In this document: piece by piece, positions 23,801 to 31,435 of the stretch | Position numbering within the stretch: position 1 is the first letter of the stretch | Layout: each line of letters starts with the position of its first letter | Made by a program: the position numbers and the translations under genes | Notes under the pieces: model-generated | What the model was told of the DNA's origin: nothing | Databases searched by the model: none | The model's input: the letters and a program-made list of their open reading frames with translations, nothing else | NCBI GenBank assembly: GCA_037783415.1 | Contig: JAZGTN010000073.1 | Location: forward strand, 2,976,001-3,040,000 | Origin: Leptasterias polaris | Lineage: Eukaryota > Echinodermata > Asteroidea > Forcipulatida > Asteriidae | Length of the DNA stretch: 64,000 bases | Direction of reading: 5' to 3'

Positions 23801-26800
23801 AACACATAGTTCTATGGACCGTAAGCGCAGAATTCTGCGGTAAGCAGAGCATTGAAATTGGGCCCAGTACTCAAACACAAAGCAGGAAAAAACGATTCAG
23901 TTGATCAGTTATGAAGGTACATTCCTGCTTAACAACAATTAAATATCTCATTCAGTCTAAATCAAAATGAATGGTAAGATCTTTAAAAGAGCTGTCCAAA
24001 CTTACAGGGCTACCCCATTCGCTCCTCCGATGTAAAAAGCCGGCCCAGTCTCTCTGGAACTACTAGCTCTTGGCGTGGTCCCACTCTTAGGTCCTGATGA
24101 GTCGGGCGTCTCTTCTTTATCATGGCTTTTACCTCTGGAGCCTTTCTGCGAAGACGCTGATGGTTGGTCAACTGAAGATTTGGACCTCTTTTGTATTTTG
24201 TCTACAAAAAGAGCATAATTTTTGTTTTAAATCAAGCTTTTGGAAATGCAGAAAGGAAAAGTTATTGTGAACAAGTTACTTGTCAGATTCCCTAAACTCA
24301 GAAATGATTACACCACTCAAAAAAAATAAAATAAAAATAAAAATGCACCCCCCATAATATTAACACCCAGGGAATCTGACGCCCACGATAAATATTTAAA
24401 ATCACTCACAAATATTTAGAAGTCTCTCAGTCTTTTTGAAATAGAAATGTGAAATGACATCTTAACTTTCTCTTTTGTTCTTTACCAGGAGTCAGGGTTT
24501 TTTCGAGCTACAGAAAAACGACCATCTTTTGAAAGGGGCCCTTAACTTGTGAGAAACAATTTGACACATTTTTCAGGGCCTAGCTTACCCAAACCACCCC
24601 AAACTGAGACAGTGAGAGTCAATAACCCTCACACAATAGATAGTTCCCAGTAGACGCCATCTTTACGGGCAAATCGCATCTTGGCTTGCAGGCGCGTCAA
24701 GCGCTCAAATTATTAACGCAGCCGCGTCATTCACTAACCAATCACGCAATGAGTTTTGTGAAATGTGCGCGTACTGCACGCCGTTCTCACGCGTAACGCA
24801 TGACTGTGTGTTCCAAATTACCCGTAAAGATGGCCGATTTACGTCATATTGCAACCTATCTATATTGGACCCTCTTTCAACTATCCCTTAAGGTATTGAC
24901 TCTATATTTCTGTCGCCTCCAAGCTCGACGAGTTGGTTCGGCAACTATTTACTGGGGTGCACCATGAACTTTCGCCGACCAAGGTTGGCAAACTTGCACT
25001 GTGGATGGCTAAATATCAAAATGGCCAGACAACGGTAAAAGTTTTCATTATAAACCTTTTTCTGTTGAGCCTTTCTTCTTTCCCTCATTCCCATCCTGAG
25101 GTTCAGATGAGTCGTCACGGCAACTGTCGTCGTCCCGGCAGCCATTGGCAGTTTCACGCCTTAAGGATTCAACGCTGCTGCCTTCTTCAAACCGTTGAGG
25201 AAGGTCTCCACTGCCAGTCTTCATCTCCTCATCTTGTGGACATGTTTGGGAATCCTCTCGAGAGATACCTGTCTCTGGGGCATTTAAATCAGGTTGGCTC
25301 ATCTTATTTATGTTACTCTCAACGGTGTTGTTGTTTACGTCATCATCTTCTCCATCATCATCTTCTTCTGTGTCCGAAGTGTCTTGAGCTGCCTGACCCT
25401 TATCAGATTCATCCTGGAGGGAAAAGATGGACTTCTGTCTCGGTTCGTAAGTTGTCACCCTCCACGGATGCTCTGGGCAATGGCTGCATTTTAGAGGAAA
25501 TACAAATATTAGCCATGTACATGTATCAAGGGAAATGCTAACATTTGGTGAGTCACAGACACTTTATGTGTGTGACAACGACTCAGCTCTGAGAAGCCCA
25601 TAATGAGTTTTAATGAGTCACAAAAACTCACATACCTTTTACATACACCCTGTAGCCATGTATCAAGGGATTTAAAGTGGTACACCATACTGTGCTAACA
25701 TTTGGTGAGTCACAGACACTTTATGTGTGTGACAACGACTCAGCTCTGAGAAGCCCATAATGAGTTTTAATGAGTCACAAAAACTCACATACCTTTTACA
25801 TACACCCTGTAGCCATGTATCAAGGGATTTAAAGTGGTACACCATACTGTGCTAACATTTGGTGAGTCACAGACACTTTATGTGTGTGACAACGACTCAG
25901 CTCTGAGAAGCCCATAATGAGTTTTAATGAGTCACAAAAACTCACATACCTTTTACATACACCCTGTAGCCATGTATCAATGGATTTAAAGTGGTACACC
26001 ATACTGTGATAACTCTTGGCTTCAAACATGTAGGAGTCGAAGAGCTGAACGTGTCCCTTCTGCCACCGTGCTCCGATTGATTTGCTGCCCTCGCCTGCCC
26101 ATACTTCAACATGAACCAAGTTGTGCAACTGAGCTTTACCTGAAAAGGGAAAAGAGGGAAGACAGTGATCAATCTGACTTGTGATTCAAAGTAAAAGGAA
26201 CAGCAACAAAACACGTCACAGAAAATACTATTAAAAGGTTCAAAATTAACTATTTCATTTCCTTTTTAAACAATTTTTTTGCCAGAAAGGTTTTGTTTGC
26301 AGGTCTCCAATTAACTAACAGCACCCAGAGCATTTGCCTCGGTGCTCTTGCTTTGGACCCCTCTGCAAAGTTCCAATACCAATTAACATTTTTATTATTA
26401 AGGGAATAAAAAAGTGGCGAGGTCCAAAATGCATGTTTAAAACCGCGTAGGGTCGTGGCTTGCGGTATAAAGAACCGAGCCTTCAAATGAATACACTCTC
26501 TCCAGCTTCAAAACTAACTTGAAAACTCACTTGTTCAGTCTTAGATTTAAGTACTGTCATTAGCAGAGTTCCTTTTCTATGCGCCAGGAGTGTCTTTCTG
26601 ACAGACATGGCGCTCACATGTCCATTATTATTGTTATTATTATGTGTGAATTGTGAAATATACCAGGAAGTGCTGGATGAGCGCTAAAGTTAAGTGGTGA
26701 CTTGCATTACTTTTTGAGTTGAAGAAGACAGCAGATATGAAGACGAGGTCACCAGGTTTCATGTCCTCCTCCCTGTGTATCGTGATAGGCAGAGTGTCGT

Positions 26801-28444
26801 ACTGGTAAGCTTGGTTCCATCGTCCCACTCTGAAGCCAAAGTCTTCCTTTAGATCTAGAAGGGCTCGACGGACGAGACCGCAGCAGTCCAAGTACAAAGG
26901 AGCATTGTAATCGGGACCTGTAGGGGAGGGGGGGGGGGGGTCGGAGAATGAATAATATTAATATCTATAATATAGCGCAATTATTACCCCTGGTCACTGG
27001 GCCATTTATTTCATTTCTGAAACCATCTCAGCAAACTAAGCAAAATCATTCACAAGAACCATCTCTGCCCTCACAGGTACCCATTTTACCACTTGGTGAA
27101 GAGAAGCAATTATAGTTAAGTGTCTTGCTCAAGGACACAAGTGTCATGACCGGGATTCAAACCCACACACTGATGACTCAGCCACCAGAACTTAGTCCAA
27201 TGCACTCAACCGCTCGGCCACGGAAGGATGAATGTCATCGCCAGATACAAGAGTTACAGTGAAATTTTAACAAGTTTTTTTCTATTGAACTTAGTCAAGG
27301 GGTTGTCTGAAATTTCAACATTGTCATGGTCAAACAAAGTATGGGGGGGGGGGGGGGGGTAAGACTCATAAGTGTTCACCCAGCTTCAGAGCTAGGGTGT
27401 TTAAAAACAATGTTGATATTCCTACAGTGCTACTCCAGAGTGATTATCACACATCAGTGTACGTTAAACCAAATTTTATCCCTGATGCAATTAACATTTC
27501 TGCTAGTTATGAGATTCGCACTGGCTCACTGGGCACTCGTCACTGCTCCAGAATGAGAGGTTTGAGGGTTCAAATCCCAACTGAGTAGTATGCCTGTGGA
27601 TTTTTTTTACAGGACGTGGGAAAGCACTGAATATACAATGCCTCAACACACAAAGGTGTATGAATAAATATAAAAAATATTACAGTTGAATCAACACTGA
27701 GGAAACAAAAGCTACAAATAATCTACTAGAATTTGTTTTTACTCCCCCAAAAAACAACTTGTACAAAAAATATATATATATTTGACCTTTTAAGGTTATC
27801 CCCAGTCAGAGTCTCACAACTTGCGATTAGAAGCCATTTTATGTCACCAAAAAATGCATTGGCGATGACAGGGTGCCAGACTAGTCTGCCCATTGGGTTG
27901 TACTGCATTTGGACCAAAAAATGGCGCCCAGCAACCACGTGACCAAAGAAAACTCTCTCAATAGACCTTTCTTTTGCAACGTCACAGCCCGAGTTTTTGC
28001 CAACCCAGGTTGGAAAAGTATGGAAAGCCATAACTGCAAATCAAAAACAGATTGCCACAGTTTGTAGCAGTGTTACACAAACATTCAAAAATAGTGTTGA
28101 AATTGTTGGAAACAAATCAACCAATCATGGGAGGTATTTCAGTTCATATGAATCTTTACAGAAAATGTTGAATTTGGTCACAATTTTGTTTTAACACGAT
28201 TGATTGTTTTGCTAATATTCGGCTGTCCATGCCAACCGGCGCGCACTTTGTTTATCAACAATGGAAAGGTCTATACACAGCTCAGCAGTTACTTACTGTC
28301 TGGGCCGTGGTACTTCCTGCCATAGGGGACTCCATAGTAGTGCTTGATCCTCTCAAGAAATTTCATTCTCAATTCCCACATTTGCTCAGGGTCTATCAGA
28401 TCCAGGTTCTTCTTCTTCAGGTTCTTGAAAAGTTTCATGTCTTT
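17584..28444 (-). CDS. ttll10: TTLL10-type tubulin tyrosine ligase-like protein with N-terminal NlpC/P60-like domain (13 exons, 5' incomplete)
   Basis: ATP-grasp enzyme of the TTL family. Mouse TTLL10 elongates polyglycine chains on proteins, while the human enzyme is reported inactive. Thirteen minus-strand exons join with matching phases into 2490 nt (829 codons plus stop); no start codon is visible. Exons 5' to 3': 28297-28444, 26711-26917, 25950-26139, 25056-25483, 24006-24201, 23125-23243, 21847-22053, 21122-21281, 20806-20977, 20121-20258, 19612-19728, 18227-18320, 17584-17897. Counting from the first visible codon, residues ~45-190 resemble an NlpC/P60 fold: DCCGLVR (Cys ~61/62), GDLVF (~105) and HNLVHVEVW (His ~128). 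An acidic linker of about 140 residues follows. The TTL domain then starts at GPAFYIGGANGVAL and includes LKMENFFPESF, WISKPNSMNQGKGI, KFDVRAYLLIACTTPY, LGYFDLLGFDFLLD and VWLLEVNVNPALHTNCE. The tail is Ser/Arg/Thr-rich. TTLL10 is the best fit; TTLL3/8 are alternatives. Confidence 0.92.
18038..18125. repeat. (AAAC)n microsatellite
   Basis: AACAAACAAAC repeats in the last ttll10 intron. Confidence 0.9.
18227..18320 (-). CDS. ttll10: ttll10 exon: VWLLEVNVNPALHTNCE
   Basis: Acceptor tttcatttctag, donor CTTG|gtaaga. It encodes VWLLEVNVNPALHTNCETLR and NQLPPLVQEVL. The E and N of LLEVNxNP are the metal-coordinating residues of the family. Phase 0 in, 1 out. Confidence 0.96.
19142..19518. mobile_element. 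MITE with AGGCCAAATAAA / AGTTGATCGTCC termini, copy 1
   Basis: Left end AGGCCAAATAAA followed by CAGTTGATCGTCC; right end GGACGATCAACTG followed by ACTTGGCCT. The interior (AAGATGGCCGCCAAGTATTT) matches copy 2 at 53353-53636. Confidence 0.88.
19612..19728 (-). CDS. ttll10: ttll10 exon: LGYFDLLGFDFLLD
   Basis: Acceptor cacccatag, donor AAG|gtattc, phase 0 at both ends (39 codons). It encodes MTQIMTHCFNAVKNKLQCKL, then GYFDLLGFDFLLDENMK, the conserved metal/ATP-binding strand of the TTL fold. Confidence 0.95.
19798..20106. repeat. GT-rich low-complexity tract
   Basis: Irregular GGGTTGGGGTTTGAGTGTG-like repeats, including single TTAGGG motifs. It fills the intron between two ttll10 exons and is C/A-rich in the transcript, starting next to the donor of the 20121-20258 exon. 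Confidence 0.85.
20121..20258 (-). CDS. ttll10: ttll10 exon: DTVWSMDRFNDHVN
   Basis: Acceptor ttgttattccag, donor ACT|gtaagt, phase 0 at both ends (46 codons). It encodes YQQKKNPGYQDMKEDTVWSM through GLPRDWVHNQFT. The intron after it contains a long GT-rich tract (C/A-rich in the transcript). Confidence 0.94.
20358..20452. mobile_element. Palindromic MITE, CTAGGTGGC(A/G)GCAGACTTAC family
   Basis: Left GGCAGACTTACCACGTAAAT, right ATTTACCTGGTAAGTCTGCC and GCCACCTAG. Confidence 0.78.
20806..20977 (-). CDS. ttll10: ttll10 exon: KFDVRAYLLIACTTPY
   Basis: Acceptor tggtcaaccag, donor AATCAG|gtaact. It encodes YIPNPLLLECKKFDVRAYLL and on to LSLHLTNQ. At the usual TTL (V/I)-D-G-x-KFD-x-R site this protein reads LECKKFDVR, so the D-G pair is E-C. 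Phase 2 in, 0 out. Confidence 0.94.
21122..21281 (-). CDS. ttll10: ttll10 exon: ATP-binding WISKPNSMNQGKGI
   Basis: Acceptor tgatcag, donor CAAAG|gtaaac. It encodes EGDIWISKPNSMNQGKGIYL, the KP-x6-GxGI nucleotide-binding segment of the TTL ATP-grasp fold, then a variable Q/E/S-rich loop ending in QSRLIQR. Phase 1 in, 2 out. Confidence 0.94.
21345..21500 (+). mobile_element. tRNA-like SINE
   Basis: GATCAGGTTGGCTTTGTGG head, GTCCAGGTTTAAATCCCACC (box B-like), then GTTTTTCAGCCCCAACC. Confidence 0.68.
21505..21800 (+). mobile_element. tRNA-derived SINE interrupted by a hairpin element (21580-21757)
   Basis: Head CTGGACTCAAGCTCTGGC and GGTTCAAGTCC, body resumes as GACACTTGTGTCCTTAAGCA. Between them lies a GGGCCCAATTTC hairpin. 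Confidence 0.78.
21847..22053 (-). CDS. ttll10: ttll10 exon: LKMENFFPESFVLD
   Basis: The acceptor is preceded by a long C run on the gene strand (G run on + at about 22063-22077). Donor AAAG|gtatgg. It encodes EQLVNRIPNTGSLATKVGLQ, then SSRILKMENFFPESFVLDNK and EAFFQTHK. The FFPE(S/T)F motif is shared by TTLL3/8/10. Phase 1 in and out. Confidence 0.93.
22259..22303. repeat. Three tandem 15-bp units
   Basis: GCCAAAGTGGTGTGC-type unit repeated three times, just before the next SINE. Confidence 0.85.
22303..22500 (+). mobile_element. tRNA-derived SINE
   Basis: AGAGCACTGGACTCAAGCTC (head), GGTTTGAGACCCGGTCTTGG (box B-like) and TATCCTTAAGCAAGATACTT (body). Confidence 0.72.
22692..23097 (+). repeat. 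Inverted copy (left arm) of the ttll10 HVEVW exon with flanking intron
   Basis: These 406 bp are nearly identical to the reverse complement of 25909-26311 (403 bp). The copy includes the acceptor tract, an exon copy at 22864-23056 (still open, one extra Asp codon: HVDQ instead of HVQ) and the donor gtatgt. It lies antisense in the intron after the 23125-23243 exon. Confidence 0.92.
23125..23243 (-). CDS. ttll10: ttll10 exon: KGWHRIHD / LKWVELK
   Basis: Acceptor catttgccag, donor CCAG|gtgagt. It encodes AKGWHRIHDRTSNNFKLKWV and ELKSH, typical of the N-terminal TTL subdomain. It lies only 28 bp from the inverted copy of the 26139-25950 exon on the other strand. Confidence 0.9.
23545..23890 (-). 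mobile_element. SINE in reverse orientation with a hairpin element inserted (~23750-23872)
   Basis: The reverse body has ATCTCTGCCCTCACAGGTAC, AGTTTCTTGCTCAAGAACAC and GTGTCATGACCAGGG. The inserted part starts CAGTTTCATGG and ends GAAATTGGGCCC, with inverted CAGAATTCTG(T/C)GCTTACGG arms. Confidence 0.72.
24006..24201 (-). CDS. ttll10: ttll10 exon: Ser/Lys linker into TTL domain start
   Basis: Acceptor cttttttgtag, donor CCCT|gtaagt. The first ~45 codons are Ser/Lys/Gly-rich. It ends ETGPAFYIGGANGVAL, the hallmark opening of the TTLL10 ligase domain. Phase 1 in, 2 out. Confidence 0.88.
24655..24868. repeat. Dispersed repeat, copy B (inverse of 16353-16545)
   Basis: Near reverse complement of copy A. 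It lies in the ttll10 intron between the 25056-25483 and 24006-24201 exons. Confidence 0.85.
25056..25483 (-). CDS. ttll10: ttll10 exon: acidic linker
   Basis: Acceptor ctctaaaatgcag, donor GAAAAAG|gtttat. It starts SHCPEHPWRVTTYEPRQKSI in frame with the preceding exon and continues as a low-complexity acidic linker rich in D, E, S, N. Phase 2 in and 1 out. At 428 nt it is the largest exon of the gene. The donor is non-optimal. Confidence 0.82.
25537..26007 (-). repeat. Three tandem copies of a 157-bp unit containing the 3' end of a ttll10 exon
   Basis: Units 25537-25693, 25694-25850 and 25851-26007 are nearly identical. Each holds the last 58 nt of the HVEVW exon, its donor and about 100 nt of intron. 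The right-most copy is the functional exon end. The other two read CTT (Leu) where the real exon reads ATT (Ile). Confidence 0.9.
25909..26311 (-). repeat. Right arm of the inverted repeat, containing the functional ttll10 exon
   Basis: Reverse-complement match to 22692-23097, with a 3-bp length difference and a few substitutions in the intronic part. The arms enclose three ttll10 exons (25056-25483, 24006-24201, 23125-23243). Confidence 0.92.
25950..26139 (-). CDS. ttll10: ttll10 exon: HNLVHVEVW, NlpC/P60-like histidine half
   Basis: Acceptor ccttttcag, donor AAAAG|gtatgt, phase 1 in and 2 out. It encodes KAQLHNLVHVEVWAGEGSKS, then SYHSMVYHFKSIDTWLQGVC. The histidine in HVEVW sits where the NlpC/P60 catalytic His is expected. 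This exon is the one duplicated inversely at 22864-23056, and its 3' end is tandemly repeated at 25537-26007. Confidence 0.88.
26711..26917 (-). CDS. ttll10: ttll10 exon: DCCGLVR, NlpC/P60-like cysteine half
   Basis: The acceptor lies next to a long C run (G run at about 26926-26940 on +). Donor is AAAAA|gtaatg. It encodes YNAPLYLDCCGLVRRALLDL through MKPGDLVFISAVFFNSK. The D-C-x-G-L-V and GDLVF signatures are those of NlpC/P60 cysteine peptidase folds. Phase 1 in and out. Confidence 0.85.
26985..27225 (-). mobile_element. tRNA-derived SINE, reverse orientation
   Basis: ATCTCTGCCCTCACAGGTAC, GTGTCTTGCTCAAGGACACA and AACCGCTCGGCCACGG are reverse complements of the element at 29188-29540. Confidence 0.82.
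27510..27690 (+). mobile_element. tRNA-like SINE
   Basis: GGTTTGAGGGTTCAAATCCC (box B-like), then ACAGGACGTGGGAAAGCACT and an A-rich end. A related fragment is at about 56236-56370. Confidence 0.6.
28297..28444 (-). CDS. ttll10: ttll10 exon (first visible)
   Basis: Acceptor ttaatcacag, donor GACA|gtaagt, phase 0 in and 1 out. It encodes KDMKLFKNLKKKNLDLIDPE and ends HYYGVPYGRKYHGPD. The YGVPYG-x-KY stretch precedes the catalytic Cys exon, a usual start for NlpC/P60 folds. Earlier exons must lie further right and were not found. Confidence 0.82.
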
Positions 28445-29187
28445 CTGTGATTAAAAACAAGTAAAAAAAAAAAAAAAGGAGATAAATAAATAAGTGATTA
28501 GTTTTTAAAGACCTACTTGAACTCAAACGGCATCAAGTGATATTCGCTGAATCATTTAAAATTGTTTTCAATCAAATAAGGAAATTTAGTTCACATAAGC
28601 TTAACAGAATTTAATTGTGTTAAAAAAAATCTTTTTGAATATCCTTCTCCTTTGCTTTTTAGAAAGATTCCGAAAAGCCATGTTTCGTCATCACTCATGT
28701 AATGTCATTATGTGGGAGCTCCATTTTGAATAGCTGCTTTGTTGCAGCATGGAGTTATAATAAAGCAAACTCCCACATGACGTCAAAGTATTGTTACTTT
28801 GACATACGCCACAAACGGCAGAAGTGTTATTTGTTTTTCAAAATCCTTTTTTTTAATATTGATAATTACTAACAATTTAGAAGCGTAAAAATATCTAAAT
28901 TACATTTTAAATGATAAACAAACATCATATATAAAACAAGTTTAAGTAGCATTCCCGTTAAAATTTGTGTTTGCTCAAGAACCTGTTCAAAGCAATTGGA
29001 CAACCTTTGGTATTTATCAGAGACCAGTATCCACATGTAAATCAACATGTACATGAAATAAACAAACTGTGAAGTTTTAAGCTCAATCAGTCATGGAAGT
29101 GCCAAGAAAGTAATGGAAAAATCCATTACACATTTTTAAACATCAGGTTTTGGATTTGAACCCAAGACCCTTGCATTCTTATAGGGT

Positions 29188-29540
29188 GTCATGGCCGAGT
29201 GGTTTAGATCATCGGATTCAAGTTCTGGTGGTTTAGTCATCGGGGTGTGGGTTCGAGTCCCGGTCGTGATGCTTGTGTCCTTGAGCAAGACACTTCGCTA
29301 TAATTGCTTCTCTTCACCCAGGGGTATAAATGGGTACCTGCGAGGGTAGAGGTTGATATTGTGTTTGAAAAAGCCTTCTGAGCGCCATGGTAGCTCGGGG
29401 CTGTATACTTCCCAGGAGCTGAGAAAGATTAAAGGATTGTTATTGGCCCAATGATGACCAGGACACTAATGTAAAGCGCACTGATACGTTATTGTAAAAT
29501 GTGCTATATAAGAACTGGTTATTATTATTATTATTGAAGT
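29188..29540 (+). mobile_element. Full-length tRNA-derived SINE
   Basis: The tRNA-Leu/Ser-like head has box A TGGCCGAGTGGTTTAGATC and box B GGGTTCGAGTCCCG. The body has GTGTCCTTGAGCAAGACACT, ATAAATGGGTACCTGCGAGG, TATTGGCCCAATGATGACC and GTGCTATATAAGAACTGG, with an ATT-repeat tail. This is the best-preserved copy in the window. Confidence 0.9.
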
Positions 29541-29754
29541 CAGAATTGTCTTAACCGCTAAAAAAAAACACGCATCCGGTGATGAGAGGCCATTTCATAC
29601 CCTGCAATTAGCAGCGAACACAACAAACAATTTGATTGACGTATTAATTGTATCTGGGATAGCAATTATCTCAGATGCAATTATTGCGTCAATCTATTTG
29701 TGATCTGTTATTCTTTCCAGTGGGGGTGGGGGAAGTAGAAGCAAATTGGAAAGA

Positions 29755-29922
29755 CCATGGTCCCAATTTTATAATTTAACAACTTTTTGCTAAGCAAAAA
29801 TAAACAGAATACCAGTCACATATTGTACATTATGACATGTTATTTTGGTTGGTAAGCATAATTTTGTCGTGCTTAGCAAGTTTTTGTGCTTATAAGCAGC
29901 TCTATAAAATTTGGCCCAGAAC
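29755..29922. mobile_element. Hairpin element, GGGCCCAATTTC family (diverged)
   Basis: CCCAATTTTATAATTTAACA at the left and AGCAGCTCTATAAAATTTGG at the right. Confidence 0.7.
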
Positions 29923-29999
29923 AGAATGTAAATTTGAATGAATAATTATCACAATTTGGATTCTTTTACTAAGCATTACTGACACAGGTCTTTGAATTT

Positions 30000-30125
30000 C
30001 ATCTTTGAGAGGGCAAAGCCATTTTCATTTTACAAAGGGCACTTCCACTGGGAAAAAAAGGTCTTTGGAAACTTTTGAAGGGGCACCAACAAGACCCAAG
30101 ACAGTGTAATTTCTGGCCCTGAAAA
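30000..30125. repeat. Dispersed GGGCACTTCCACTGGGAAAA repeat
   Basis: GAGGGCAAAGCCATTTTCAT and GGAAACTTTTGAAGGGGCA recur at about 35615-35680 (partial), 55980-56110 and 61870-62010. Confidence 0.75.
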
Positions 30126-30131
30126 CACCTG

Positions 30132-30328
30132 CAGGGCCCAATTTCATAGAGCTGCTTAAGCACAAAAAGTAGCTAAGCACAACAACATTTCGCTTACCAG
30201 AATAAGGTTACCAGCCAAATTACCATGTCACATGTACAATTGTTGACTGGTATCCTGCTCATTTCTGCTTAGCAGACAATTGTTAAGCAATATTTTCTGC
30301 TTAAGCAGCTCTATGAAATTGGGCCCTG
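30132..30328. mobile_element. Hairpin element of the CAGGGCCCAATTTCATAGAG family, complete
   Basis: Starts CAGGGCCCAATTTCATAGAG and ends AGCTCTATGAAATTGGGCCC. Both ends are followed by ACACCT-like flanks. Middle: GGTTACCAGCCAAATTACCA and GACTGGTATCCTGCTC. Confidence 0.88.
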
Positions 30329-30768
30329 AACACCTTTAAGTCGCAGACAAAGTTCAGTACAAACTGTTCAAATATAGACAACAAAAAGTCCGCCAATTTT
30401 TCCTTTTCCAACCGAAACCTCTCCGTTGAGGTCAAGTGGTTGTTTTGAGGGACTCATTCACTGTTCATAATGAGTTCAACTCGGCTTGATTGACAAGTTC
30501 GTTACGAGATTAAAGGGTCCACTCGATCACACTCCACAAACATGACGAACGGAATCCTTGGTAATCTGTCACTTTTGTTGTTTACGAACTCGACAAAGTG
30601 AAGATGTTGTTGATGAGTTTGGTTTATGATTGGGAGTTTAGAGTGAGTTGAGAAGTGTGCTCCTCAAGGAAGTAAGCCTTCAAAGAAACCCTGAAAAAGA
30701 ATTCCAGTTTTTATGTCTTGTATTGAAAATAAACCGGCCTATTCTTTCTGTCAACGAGGCTACAAAAG

Positions 30769-31165
30769 CAGGGCTCAAATTTGGGGTAAAACTTCACAAG
30801 ACCACAGGGCTCGTACATGTAGCTGAAAATCTTTACCGGACTAAAATTCAATTCAAACGACCAGAACCTGAACGAGAAAGAACTTTCTTGAAAGTTTAAC
30901 AAGTAAACTGAATAAGCACTGAGAGAAGATTTCAACTTACTGTTTGGGTGAATTTACTTTGATACTAATAACAGAGTTGATAGGTATTTACAATACTGAA
31001 AGGCAACATTTGAATACAGTTTATAGTATTGATGGTATTAAATAGCGAGGCATTATTATTTAATTGAAAAACACTAGACTGTTGGACTTGTATAGTTTTA
31101 CAGGTCTGCTGGCCCGATGCTGAAATTACTGGCCTCAGGCCCGCAGTCCACTGTTAAACTCTGTA
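30769..31165. mobile_element. CAGGGCTC(G/A)AATTT element, copy 1 (diverged)
   Basis: AGGGCTCAAATTTGGGGTAA, CACAAGACCACAGGGCTCGT and TTACTGGCCTCAGGCCCGC match the element at 60496-60865. The apparent 83-codon ORF at 30648-30899 partly overlaps it. Confidence 0.75.
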
Positions 31166-31334
31166 GCCCGCTAAAAGGCAAAGCAATAGAAAAAGGATAA
31201 AATACAGTTTTTGGTAAGTGTAGGAATATGCATAACTTTGGTTCAATATGGGAAAGATGAGGTAATCCAGGGGAGTGGTACATGTAGGAAGAGGGAGAGA
31301 ATAAAGTTGTGCGAGGAAACAGTAACCACAAGGG

Positions 31335-31435
31335 AAACTGACTGAGTAAATTTAAATTCTAAAAAACGTGCGAACTCTGGATTAACGTGCTGGCGCTCTA
31401 CCAACTGAGCTACACACCCCAACTTCATGAGAGAT
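31335..31435 (-). mobile_element. tRNA-like sequence (box A), probably SINE remnant
   Basis: The minus strand reads GTAGCTCAGTTGGTAGAGCG followed by CCAGAGTTCGC. The box A is perfect but the T arm and acceptor stem do not close, so this is not a functional tRNA. Confidence 0.6.

Noticed and set aside
24933..25541. 202-codon plus-strand ORF
   Set aside because: It is the antisense shadow of the ttll10 acidic-linker exon at 25056-25483.
29188..29275. Functional tRNA-Leu/Ser gene
   Set aside because: Box A and B are good, but the acceptor stem does not close and the sequence runs directly into a SINE body with an ATT tail.
30648..30899. 83-codon ORF as a gene
   Set aside because: It overlaps a dispersed CAGGGCTCAAATTT element with a better-preserved copy at 60496-60865.
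31335..31435. Functional tRNA gene on the minus strand
   Set aside because: Perfect box A but a broken T arm (AGAGTTCGC) and no closing acceptor stem.
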